Shown here: in pieces, positions 6,505 through 11,853 of the stretch | Layout of the letters: each line of letters starts with the position of its first letter | Position numbering within the stretch: position 1 is the stretch's first letter | Source: a virus | Length of the DNA: 29,961 nt | Reading direction: 5' to 3' (one strand) | IMG/VR virus record: IMGVR_UViG_3300001450_007678 | Span: 1 to 29,961 of that record | Notes under the pieces: model-generated | Database searches by the model: none | Told to the model about the DNA's origin: nothing | The model's input: the letters and a program-made list of their open reading frames with translations, nothing else | Position numbers and translations under genes: made by a program

Positions 6505-6559
6505 AAAAGTGGAGTTCGTAAGGCTATGGGGGTAGTCAAGCGAGTTTCACTTTTTTTTT
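6505..6559 (+). terminator. long hairpin with T tract
   Basis: A 50-nt imperfect hairpin. AAAAGTG (6505-6511) pairs with CACTTTT (6548-6554), and AGTTCG (6513-6518) with CGAGTT (6541-6546, two G-U pairs), giving a nearly continuous 14-bp stem. A 3x3 internal loop follows, then GGCTA/TAGTC and the loop TGGGGG. A T9 tract overlaps the right arm. It reads as a terminator or the 3' end of a small RNA, placed 12 nt before the next promoter. Confidence 0.65.
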
Positions 6560-6570
6560 ACCCCTCTCAT

Positions 6571-6601
6571 TTGGTTATGTCTAAATTTTGTCTTATATTT
6601 G
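6571..6601 (+). promoter_or_regulatory. Bacteroidota-type promoter (TTG-20-TATATTTG)
   Basis: TTG at 6571-6573 and TATATTTG at 6594-6601 are separated by exactly 20 nt. The stretch AAATTTTGTCTTATATTTGT (6583-6602) is identical to that around the promoter at 8599-8629. It drives the amidotransferase gene at 6663 with a ~55-nt leader. Confidence 0.85.
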
Positions 6602-6662
6602 TTTATTACTAATCGAGTTCTACCTCTCACTTATAGGGGTTGCTCACTAAAATTTTTATACT

Positions 6663-7828
6663 ATGTGTGTTATAATAGTCAAACATAAAAAAGAAAACAA
6701 AGTTTCAAGGGGAGTTCTTAAAACCTCAAGTAAAGTAACCCTCACGGATTGGGGGTTGTGTGGTTGGATACATTTGAAGTATCATATCACAAATCAAAAG
6801 ACTACCAAGTGTTAGATGTGGACAGACCTTATATTGCTCACTTTCGTTATGCGACAATGGGTAAAGTTAATCGCGCTAACACCCACCCTTTTGTGTGTGG
6901 TAATAATATAGATGAGTTGCTTATGATGAACGGAAGTATTTATTCATTAGGAGACCAAGAAACGTGCGACACTAAAGTTCTTGCTAATCAATTAGGCGAC
7001 AAGCCAAGACAAGTGTGGAAAGGGGAATTGTCTAATTATGAATGTAGATTTACTACAATAAACACTCGTACTCGTACCTATCAAATATATAATAAGGAGT
7101 TGTGGACAAAAAAGAATGGAGTATGGTTCAGTAAGGACAATGTTTTATTAGACAACGTCGTTGCAGTATATGGTACACTAAAAAAAGGCTACTCAAACTA
7201 TCAACATTATTTAAGAAGTTCTAAATATGTGGGTGGTGGAGTAACGCATGACAAGTACCCTTTAATAATAGAGGGTTTGCCTTATGTGGTAAACAAAAAG
7301 GGAATTGGTCACAATGTAGAGGTTGATGTGTTTAAAGTATCTAATACTAAGCTTACCGATTTAGATAACTTAGAGGGACACCCTCGTTGGTACAAAAGAG
7401 AAGTTGTGCCGGTAAAACTAAAGAGTGGTAAGATTGTTAATTGTTGGTTGTACTTTAATGACAAGCATATTAATAAAGACACCAAGTTACACAAAACCTA
7501 TGCTCAAACGTATACTGAAAATGTTTATGGTAGACACTCAAGTAATTGGTGGGGTGGATACTCTAAAAGAAAAAATGTAGTCGGTAAGGTTAAATCATAC
7601 GAGCCTAAAACATTTGATTGGTCGCAGTCCACGTTTGACTTTGACAATGATATGAGGGTGGATACTTTCAGAGAAAATGAGATTGTCCGTGTAGAGGAGT
7701 TGTGCGACAAAAAGCCTTTCTGTGTTAATTGCTACCATGATTTGGAACATGATGGATTTAATAACTATCATTGCAGTGGTTGTGATGGTTGGTTTACGGA
7801 GAACGAAGTACTAACCGATAGTATATAA
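6663..7828 (+). CDS. class II glutamine amidotransferase fused to gamma-glutamylcyclotransferase-like domain (1-nt frameshift near 6736)
   Basis: The gene starts at 6663 in one frame (MCVIIVKHKK to KTSSK) and continues in the -1 frame from about 6737 (NPHGLGVVWLD to the stop). One missing base in AGTAAAGTAACC (for example GTTAAC) restores a 388-aa protein. Class II GATase signatures then align: Cys2 nucleophile after Met, NPHGLGV (26-32), HFRYAT (60-65, glutamine-binding Arg), NTHPF (73-77), MNGSI (89-93, oxyanion Asn-Gly) and CDTKVLA (102-108). Residues ~165-270 are a gamma-glutamylcyclotransferase/AIG2-like domain (YGTLKKG 170-176, LDNLEGH 234-240), with Asp222 where the catalytic Glu is expected. 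A CxxC...CxxC zinc ribbon ends it. A caller using TTG at 6749 would miss the catalytic Cys. Predicted to release ammonia from glutamine and cleave gamma-glutamyl amides. Confidence 0.85.
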
Positions 7829-7839
7829 TATAAATGTGT

Positions 7840-7873
7840 GGGGGGTTGTCTCTTTAAGGACACCCCCTTTTTT
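7840..7873 (+). terminator. terminator with TTTAA palindrome in its loop
   Basis: Stem G5-TTGTC / GAC-A-C5 with one bulged T, loop TCTTTAAG, then TTTTTT. The stem-loop includes GTCTCTTTAAGGAC, a member of the dispersed TTTAA palindrome family. Confidence 0.85.
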
Positions 7874-7885
7874 AAAATAGAAATT

Positions 7886-8038
7886 ATGGAAAATAGAACA
7901 TTAGGAGAATTAATAAAAGAAAATAAGTCAATAAAAAATCTGTGGGAAGAATACCTAACACTATACAATTATGTAGACAATAAAATGGTGGAAGGTTGTG
8001 TACAAGCAGAAGAATTAATTAAAGAATTAAATAAATAA
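7886..8038 (+). CDS. hypothetical small protein, 50 aa
   Basis: First of four tandem small genes. The ATG at 7886 follows AAATT in the A-rich leader typical here; an earlier in-frame start would run through the terminator stem and is rejected. The protein is helical and acidic (MENRTLGELIKENKSIKNLW, ending in EELIKELNK). Its last codons and the following leader, ATTAAATAAATAAAATTATG, are identical to the junction after the next gene. No function recognised; early host-takeover peptides often look like this, which is inference. Confidence 0.7.
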   Translation: MENRTLGELIKENKSIKNLWEEYLTLYNYVDNKMVEGCVQAEELIKELNK

Positions 8039-8042
8039 AATT

Positions 8043-8177
8043 ATGAAAGAAAAACATATAGTATGGATAGGGGGAACACCGAACTATTTTGATAAATTAA
8101 TAGATGCTCAAATAGAACAAAAAGAATGGATAAACAAAGGATATGATGATGTAATAATAGAAACATTAAATAAATAA
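8043..8177 (+). CDS. hypothetical small protein, 44 aa
   Basis: A 44-codon frame starting MKEKHIVWIGGTPNYFDKLI and ending in IIETLNK. It starts 4 nt after the previous stop, behind the same AAATTATG leader, and stops 4 nt before the next gene. An N-terminal strand (HIVWIGG) precedes two helices. The exact shared junction with both neighbours argues that it is a real gene rather than chance. No family recognised. Confidence 0.65.
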   Translation: MKEKHIVWIGGTPNYFDKLIDAQIEQKEWINKGYDDVIIETLNK

Positions 8178-8181
8178 AATT

Positions 8182-8403
8182 ATGGAAAAGAAAATAGACA
8201 ACCACGAAGAAGTTGCAAAAGAATATAAAGAATTACAAAAGAAAATAGATAGTTATATAGAATGGTTTAAAGCAGATTGTTGTGACCCCCATGAAGAATT
8301 AGAATGGTTAATAGACTTACTATTAAATAGTAAACACAAAAAAGACATAGAACAAGTATTAGAAGATAATTATAATTGGAGTAAATCGAATTGGAATAAA
8401 TAA
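8182..8403 (+). CDS. hypothetical small acidic protein, 73 aa
   Basis: A helical protein rich in Glu/Lys/Asp, with EVAKEYKELQKKIDSYIEWF (about 9-28) likely a coiled coil, then a Cys pair (DCCDPHEELEWL). It ends in NWNK, giving the same AATAAATAA stop context as the two genes before it. No enzymatic motif. The shared leader and short spacing place it in the small-gene unit 7886-8591. Confidence 0.7.
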   Translation: MEKKIDNHEEVAKEYKELQKKIDSYIEWFKADCCDPHEELEWLIDLLLNSKHKKDIEQVLEDNYNWSKSNWNK

Positions 8404-8420
8404 ACTAAACGAATAAAATT

Positions 8421-8591
8421 ATGAGAAACGATTTAGAATATGCAAATTCACAACCAAACGAAGATGAAATAAAAAACAAGGTTAACGAAAAACTTGTACA
8501 ATGGTACGATAGATTCGGAGACTACATACAAAAAGTAGACTTTCACCTTTACAATGAAGCTTGTGAATATGCAGACGGAGAAAATAGTTAA
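8421..8591 (+). CDS. hypothetical small protein, 56 aa
   Basis: A 56-codon frame, MRNDLEYANSQPNEDEIKNK to YADGENS, behind the AAAATTATG leader. It is acidic and helical, with an aromatic middle (LVQWYDRFGDYIQKVDFHLY). Last gene of the small-gene unit; its stop is 8 nt before the next promoter's -33 box. Unknown function. Confidence 0.65.
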   Translation: MRNDLEYANSQPNEDEIKNKVNEKLVQWYDRFGDYIQKVDFHLYNEACEYADGENS

Positions 8592-8598
8592 GCAGAAT

Positions 8599-8629
8599 TT
8601 GGAGTTGTTCAAATTTTGTCTTATATTTG
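8599..8629 (+). promoter_or_regulatory. Bacteroidota-type promoter (TTG-20-TATATTTG)
   Basis: TTG at 8599-8601 and TATATTTG at 8622-8629 with 20 nt between. Shares AAATTTTGTCTTATATTTGT with the promoter at 6571-6601. It drives the genes at 8654 and 8902; the -7 box ends 24 nt before the ATG. Confidence 0.85.
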
Positions 8630-8653
8630 TTTAATAAATAAAATTATAATAAT

Positions 8654-8896
8654 ATGAAACAAGTTAAAAAAGACTTAAAAAAAATTATCAAAGCAATGTT
8701 TAACACCACTTACGAAAGATTAAAGCTTTTAGTATTATTACTTATGACCATTGGTTCATTAGGTAGTGGTATATATATTATCGCAATAACATTAGAAAAG
8801 TGTAGTTGGAATATACCCTTATTCTTGTTGGGTTGCGTGGGGACGTGGTTTGGTATTGGTATGATAGATATGTTTAAAGATTCATTTAAAAATTAA
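8654..8896 (+). CDS. small membrane protein with two membrane helices, 80 aa
   Basis: A Lys-rich N-terminus (1-17) precedes two clear hydrophobic helices, LLVLLLMTIGSLGSGIYIIA (about 25-44) and IPLFLLGCVGTWFGIGMI (about 54-71), and a short polar tail. The basic N-terminus suggests that both ends face the cytoplasm. Size and topology would fit a holin, but there is no lysin nearby and its early-type promoter and company of small genes fit equally well with a host-membrane or superinfection protein. Function is unassigned. Confidence 0.7.
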   Translation: MKQVKKDLKKIIKAMFNTTYERLKLLVLLLMTIGSLGSGIYIIAITLEKCSWNIPLFLLGCVGTWFGIGMIDMFKDSFKN

Positions 8897-8901
8897 AAAT
8901 T

Positions 8902-9291
8902 ATGGGAAGGTATTATTCGGGCGACATAGACGGAAAGTTTTGGTTCGCAGTTCAAAGTTCAGATTGTGCAGATAGATTTGGCTCTGCCGGCACAACACCA
9001 AGTTATTTAGATTATTGGTTTGATGATAGTCATTTAGAATCTATTAACAAAGAGTTAAAGGTAATAGAAGATAATTTAGGCGAAAACCTAAAGTTGTTGA
9101 AAGAGTTTTTTAAAACCACTCAAGGATACAACGAACAAATGATTAAAGACTTTTACAAAAAAAAAGGTAAAACCATAGGAGACGGAGACATTAAACATTT
9201 ACTCGAAGAGTATGCAGACTATAACATGGGTAAAAAAATAAGAGAGCACGTCAAAGAACATGGAGAATGTAACTTTACGGCAGAGTTGTAG
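8902..9291 (+). CDS. conserved phage protein of unknown function, 129 aa
   Basis: It begins MGRYYSGDIDGKFWFAVQSS, a start that I associate with uncharacterised phage proteins. The N-terminal 45 residues are aromatic and Gly/Asp-rich and look beta-structured (DGKFWFAVQSSDCADRFG), followed by charged helices (50-129). It lies 5 nt after the membrane protein and shares its promoter. Downstream are a structured segment and a strong terminator. No catalytic motif can be named. Confidence 0.7.
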   Translation: MGRYYSGDIDGKFWFAVQSSDCADRFGSAGTTPSYLDYWFDDSHLESINKELKVIEDNLGENLKLLKEFFKTTQGYNEQMIKDFYKKKGKTIGDGDIKHLLEEYADYNMGKKIREHVKEHGECNFTAEL

Positions 9292-9292
9292 T

Positions 9293-9365
9293 GTATCTTT
9301 AAAGGTTGTGCGTAGGAGAAACCACGCATGTAAAAGTAAACTATTTGTCGTGTTTACTATCCTAC
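9293..9365 (+). other. structured 3' region with alternative pairings
   Basis: Starts with GTATCTTTAAAG (9293-9304), the dispersed palindrome. GTAGGA (9312-9317) can pair with TCCTAC (9360-9365), enclosing AGTAAAC/GTTTACT (9335-9341, 9352-9358). Alternatively TGCGT (9309-9313) pairs with ACGCA (9324-9328), which excludes the outer stem because the two share 9312-9313. The terminator at 9371 follows directly. Confidence 0.45.
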
Positions 9366-9370
9366 AAAAG

Positions 9371-9394
9371 AGGGGACATTTGTCCCCTTTTTTT
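9371..9394 (+). terminator. rho-independent terminator
   Basis: AGGGGAC / GTCCCCT stem with loop ATTT, then a T run through 9394. Ends the 8654-9291 unit. Confidence 0.9.
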
Positions 9395-9420
9395 ATGCTC
9401 AAAAATAAATACAAAATGGT

Positions 9421-9451
9421 TTGTCATTAATCTAATTTTACACTATCTTTA
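9421..9451 (+). promoter_or_regulatory. promoter of the recombination operon
   Basis: TTG at 9421-9423, 20 nt, then TATCTTTA at 9444-9451 (one mismatch to TAnnTTTG at the last base). The ATG is at 9474, 22 nt after the -7 box, the same geometry as the other promoters. Confidence 0.7.
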
Positions 9452-9473
9452 TACTAAAGTTAAATCAAACAAA

Positions 9474-9800
9474 ATGGAAGATAGAATTAAATTAACAATA
9501 AGTAGATTAGAAAAATCTAAAAACCCACAGGCTTTTTATCTTGAAAAGCTAAACAGATTACTTCATAATACAACAAAACAAAATTGGGTAAACACCGGAC
9601 AATATCATAACGCAAAAATTTTTAAACGAAACTATCCGGAGTTTGATATCCCTAAAGGAGTTAGGCAGGTAATGTTTTATGCAGGAGACTATATTGTGTG
9701 TTTACAAAACGACACTTTCGTATGGGGTGGTTGCGAGTTTAAAAAACTGAGTGATATTGAAAATTGTATTTGGGATAAAGAAAGTAAAAACTATGAGTAA
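9474..9800 (+). CDS. hypothetical protein, 108 aa
   Basis: First gene of the 9474-12862 operon. The ATG at 9474 is preferred over an upstream in-frame start that would include the terminator and promoter. An N-terminal helix (EDRIKLTISRLEKSKNPQAF) precedes a beta-rich half with GVRQVMFYAGDYIVCLQNDT and FVWGGCEFKKL. The C-terminus overlaps the next gene by 8 nt, suggesting translational coupling. No family recognised. Confidence 0.7.
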   Translation: MEDRIKLTISRLEKSKNPQAFYLEKLNRLLHNTTKQNWVNTGQYHNAKIFKRNYPEFDIPKGVRQVMFYAGDYIVCLQNDTFVWGGCEFKKLSDIENCIWDKESKNYE

Positions 9801-10068
9801 GGAAAAAATACAACAAGTAAGCAGAAGGGTGTATGAAATGCTTTCAGAAAAAAATGATGCGTACGGAAATTCGGCGCTTGAACCTATTAATATATTTAGC
9901 AAGGGGAAGGCAAGCCAATCTTTATGCGCAAGGATAGACGATAAGTTAGCGAGAATAAAAAATAGAGGATTGTCAGATGAAACTGAGGATACTCTTTTTG
10001 ATTTATGTGGATACCTTATATTATTAATAATAGCAAAAGAAAACGAAAATGAAAAAAGAGATATTTAA
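9793..10068 (+). CDS. nucleotide modification associated domain 1 (Nmad1/DUF1599)-like protein, 91 aa
   Basis: The pattern KNDAYGNSALEPINIF (about 19-34), then LCARIDDKLARIKN (about 43-56) and ETEDTLFDLCGYLILL (about 62-77) matches the Nmad1/DUF1599 family, small alpha-helical proteins often found with base-modification or nucleotide-metabolism genes in phages. The acidic residues in E..D...D..GY resemble metal ligands of the helical NTP-pyrophosphatase type, so a nucleotide-handling role is plausible. No DNA-modifying enzyme is visible in this window, so the partner is missing or elsewhere. The ATG at 9793 (ATGAGTAA overlapping the previous stop) is preferred over an earlier in-frame start. 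Confidence 0.7.
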   Translation: MSKEKIQQVSRRVYEMLSEKNDAYGNSALEPINIFSKGKASQSLCARIDDKLARIKNRGLSDETEDTLFDLCGYLILLIIAKENENEKRDI

Positions 10069-10348
10069 CCAATATGTAGAAGAGGTCGCTCAAGCCTTTG
10101 AAGTGCGAGCATCAGACATCTTTACTAAAACAAAAGAAAGAACCAAAGTAGACGCGCGCCATGTGTTATATTACTTGTGTAAAAATCGACCAATGAGGAT
10201 AACCTACATTCAAAAATATATGGAAAGTAGAGGTTATAAAATAAACCACTCTTCTATTATTCACGGAATATCTCAAATAGAAGAAAAGATATCTGAAGAT
10301 AAAGACTACACAGATTTAATAAACAGAATAGAAGAATGTATAGCTTAG
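10049..10348 (+). CDS. DnaA domain IV-like DNA-binding protein, 99 aa
   Basis: Resembles the C-terminal DNA-binding domain of DnaA without the AAA+ ATPase: an N-terminal helix with Phe/Val (1-25), then VDARHVLYYL (34-43, where DnaA has aR.iamYL), a middle helix-turn-helix (MRITYIQKYMESRGY) and HSSIIHGI (67-74), equivalent to the DnaA signature HTTVihA that reads the DnaA box. It could recognise a specific DNA repeat, with the twin GACA elements as obvious candidates, or regulate host DnaA sites. Overlaps its neighbours by 20 and 13 nt. Binding specificity is not known. Confidence 0.8.
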   Translation: MKKEIFNQYVEEVAQAFEVRASDIFTKTKERTKVDARHVLYYLCKNRPMRITYIQKYMESRGYKINHSSIIHGISQIEEKISEDKDYTDLINRIEECIA

Positions 10349-10743
10349 AAGAAGTTTTCAATCAATCTTATTCAGACAGAGAAAGTGCGTTGCTCAATAG
10401 CAATTTGTACCAAGCAAAACTATTGCGAGGAATAAAAATTGTTAAAGACAATGAAACTTTAGAAGTTAATGTATTCAATACTACTTTAGGGGGAGACTTT
10501 TATAAAGAAATAACCCCAGAGCAATACAAACTTTTTTTAGAAAATGGTTGGAAAGTTGGGGTTTATGTTATATCTTTGTCTAACTATCGTAGAAAACTTG
10601 TTAAGATTGAACGGAGAATAAAAGAAGAAATAAATAGCAGAAAAAACGCGAAGAGTATTAAAACGGCTAAACAAAGAAGATTAAACATTCTTAAAAACTT
10701 TAGCGAAGTGTCAAATAAATTAAAAGAATTGCAAAATGAGTAA
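10336..10743 (+). CDS. hypothetical protein with coiled-coil C-terminus, 135 aa
   Basis: Residues 1-80 form a mixed fold with LRGIKIVKDNETLEVNVFNT and GWKVGVYVISLSNYRRKL. Residues 85-135 are strongly basic and helical (KIERRIKEEINSRKNAKSIK), likely a coiled coil. It overlaps the DnaA-like gene and the annealing-protein gene, and carries an internal promoter match at 10548-10578. A small protein just before the SSAP may be an accessory factor of recombination; this is a context-only guess. Confidence 0.65.
   Translation: MYSLEEVFNQSYSDRESALLNSNLYQAKLLRGIKIVKDNETLEVNVFNTTLGGDFYKEITPEQYKLFLENGWKVGVYVISLSNYRRKLVKIERRIKEEINSRKNAKSIKTAKQRRLNILKNFSEVSNKLKELQNE
10548..10578 (+). promoter_or_regulatory. 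internal promoter match (TTG-20-TATCTTTG)
   Basis: TTG at 10548-10550 and TATCTTTG at 10571-10578, separated by exactly 20 nt, a perfect match to the intergenic promoters of this phage but inside a coding region. It lies 157 nt before the annealing-protein gene and could give a second transcript for the 10736-12862 recombination block. Confidence 0.45.
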
Positions 10744-11338
10744 ATCAAAAAATTATTATAAAGAATTATCAGAACTACCTATTAAAAGGTTAGTAGAAAA
10801 AAAAGGTGGATTAGATTATCTATCGTGGTCTAACGCGTGGGATATGTTAAAGAAACAATACCCCTCAACACAAAGGAAAGTGTATGAGTGTGAGGCTACC
10901 GGACTTAATTATTTTACAGACGGAAATAGTGCTTACGTAAAAGTAGGGATAATAGTAAATAATATAGAACATATCGATTACTTACCGGTTATGGACTTTA
11001 GAAACAAATCTATACCTATGGCTAAAATGACATCATTTGATGTTAGTAAAACTATTCAAAGAGCAACTGCAAAGGCTATTGCTATGCACGGATTGGGATT
11101 ATCGTTGTGGACGGGAGAAGATATACCCTCAAAAACAACGGAAGATAATATAATGACCCACATAAGTTTAGATATTGGGAGTGATAATTGGACAAAAGCA
11201 TTGTCGTATGTTGTTGCTAACAAACATTTAGGGACAGAAAAACTTGTATCAATGTTATCTAAAAAATATAAAGTTACAGATGTTGTAAAAAAAGAGATTG
11301 AGAAAACAATTAAAATGAACACTTTAAAAAATAAATAA
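10736..11338 (+). CDS. single-strand annealing protein, Sak3/DUF1071 type
   Basis: A 200-aa recombinase of the DUF1071 (Sak3) group of phage single-strand annealing proteins, which pair complementary ssDNA during phage recombination. Signatures are GLDYLSWSNAWDMLKKQYPS (25-44), AYVKVGIIVNN (65-75), the LPVMDFRNKSIPMAKMTSFD stretch (83-102) and VSKTIQRATAKAIAMHGLGL (103-122) followed by LWTGEDIP. The C-terminal 60 residues look like a helical partner-binding tail. The RecE-like nuclease gene follows 500 nt downstream, the usual annealase-exonuclease pairing. Overlaps the previous gene by 8 nt and the next by 1 nt. Confidence 0.85.
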   Translation: MSKSKNYYKELSELPIKRLVEKKGGLDYLSWSNAWDMLKKQYPSTQRKVYECEATGLNYFTDGNSAYVKVGIIVNNIEHIDYLPVMDFRNKSIPMAKMTSFDVSKTIQRATAKAIAMHGLGLSLWTGEDIPSKTTEDNIMTHISLDIGSDNWTKALSYVVANKHLGTEKLVSMLSKKYKVTDVVKKEIEKTIKMNTLKNK

Positions 11339-11454
11339 TGATGGATATAATATATATATTATTTTTAGGAGTAGTTTTTTACACCGGCTTTATAGCAGGC
11401 ATGTATGTTGTTACACAAATATCTGAGTGGATAAATAAACAATTAAAAAAATAA
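11338..11454 (+). CDS. 38-aa single-pass membrane peptide
   Basis: MMDIIYILFLGVVFYTGFIA and following residues form one membrane helix (about 4-28), ending in a basic amphipathic tail (ISEWINKQLKK). The start codon shares its A with the stop codon of the annealing protein gene (TAATG), so translation is coupled. Probably inserts N-out/C-in. Similar tiny membrane peptides are frequent in phage operons; function unknown. Confidence 0.7.
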   Translation: MMDIIYILFLGVVFYTGFIAGMYVVTQISEWINKQLKK

Positions 11455-11459
11455 TAACT

Positions 11460-11585
11460 ATGTGTTGGGAAATAGAACCATATCAAGAAATGGTAGATAA
11501 AGAACTTTGTGCATTTTGTGGAGATATTTATACAGACAAAAAGTTTTGTAGCAATAGCTGTGCAGATGCTTTTTTTAATGATTAA
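11460..11585 (+). CDS. 41-aa zinc-ribbon-like protein
   Basis: MCWEIEPYQEMVDKEL leads to CAFCGDIYTDKKFCSNSC, a CxxC-x9-CxxxC arrangement that should bind one zinc ion as a small treble-clef-like finger. It is the last gene before the branched RNA structure at 11591-11675. A nucleic-acid or protein adaptor role is plausible; partner unknown. Confidence 0.7.
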   Translation: MCWEIEPYQEMVDKELCAFCGDIYTDKKFCSNSCADAFFND

Positions 11586-11590
11586 TTATA

Positions 11591-11675
11591 AAGGGGGGTG
11601 TTTTTTGGGTAATTTAATTTAGGTCGTTCCATTACCCACCTCGTATTGAGGACTTTGTGTTCAACCCCCCTTTTT
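11591..11675 (+). terminator. branched (three-way) RNA structure ending in a T tract
   Basis: The outer stem AAGGGGGGT (11591-11599) pairs with ACCCCCCTT (11664-11672), 9 bp, followed by T residues to 11675. Inside are two hairpins: GGGTAAT/ATTACCC (11607-11613 with 11631-11637, loop 17 nt) and CCTC/GAGG (11639-11642 with 11648-11651, loop GTATT). This is more elaborate than the other terminators here, which are single hairpins. It sits inside an otherwise continuous operon, so it may act as an attenuator, a processed small RNA or a partial terminator. Confidence 0.65.
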
Positions 11676-11688
11676 CTAAAAATAAATT

Positions 11689-11853
11689 ATGAGACAATCT
11701 ATACATACATACGAAGAAGATTTAAAAATAGGTGTTGAGTATTCTTACACTACTAATTATATAAGGGTGTACAACATTAAAGAACTTCGTAGAAAATTTA
11801 ATAGAATAATAAACAAACTTGAAACTAATAATAAAAAATGTCAAAAGAAATAA
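11689..11853 (+). CDS. hypothetical protein, 54 aa
   Basis: MRQSIHTYEEDLKIGVEYSY begins a small protein with a beta-like first half and a basic helical second half (KELRRKFNRIINKLETNNKK). The leader AAATAAATTATG fits the local pattern, and the 16-nt overlap with the nuclease gene fits this operon's usual coupling. Its position directly before the RecE-like gene suggests a recombination accessory role; not shown. Confidence 0.6.
   Translation: MRQSIHTYEEDLKIGVEYSYTTNYIRVYNIKELRRKFNRIINKLETNNKKCQKK

Larger units (their letters stand above)
6137..6662. other. 526-nt structured spacer, no convincing gene
   Basis: Between two terminators lie two 20-bp direct repeats and several short hairpins: GTCGG/CCGAC (6245-6275 region), ATCGG/CCGAT enclosed by TTGTA/TACAA (6364-6395 region), and CCGGC/GCCGG with loop ACACAA (6421-6436 region). 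Then come an AT repeat (6459-6480), a long hairpin with a T tract (6505-6559) and a promoter (6571-6601). An open frame at 6085-6498 crosses the terminator and is not a gene. The density of hairpins between transcription units suggests a small structured RNA or processed 3' region, but no start site for it was found. Confidence 0.55.

Noticed and set aside
6505-6559. tRNA or tRNA-like gene
   Set aside because: The structure is one long imperfect hairpin without D, anticodon and T arms. No tRNA was recognised elsewhere in the window.
6717-6740. Programmed -1 frameshift site in the amidotransferase gene
   Set aside because: No X XXY YYZ heptamer in phase (AGT AAA GTA) and no strong following stem. 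A missing base is the simpler explanation.
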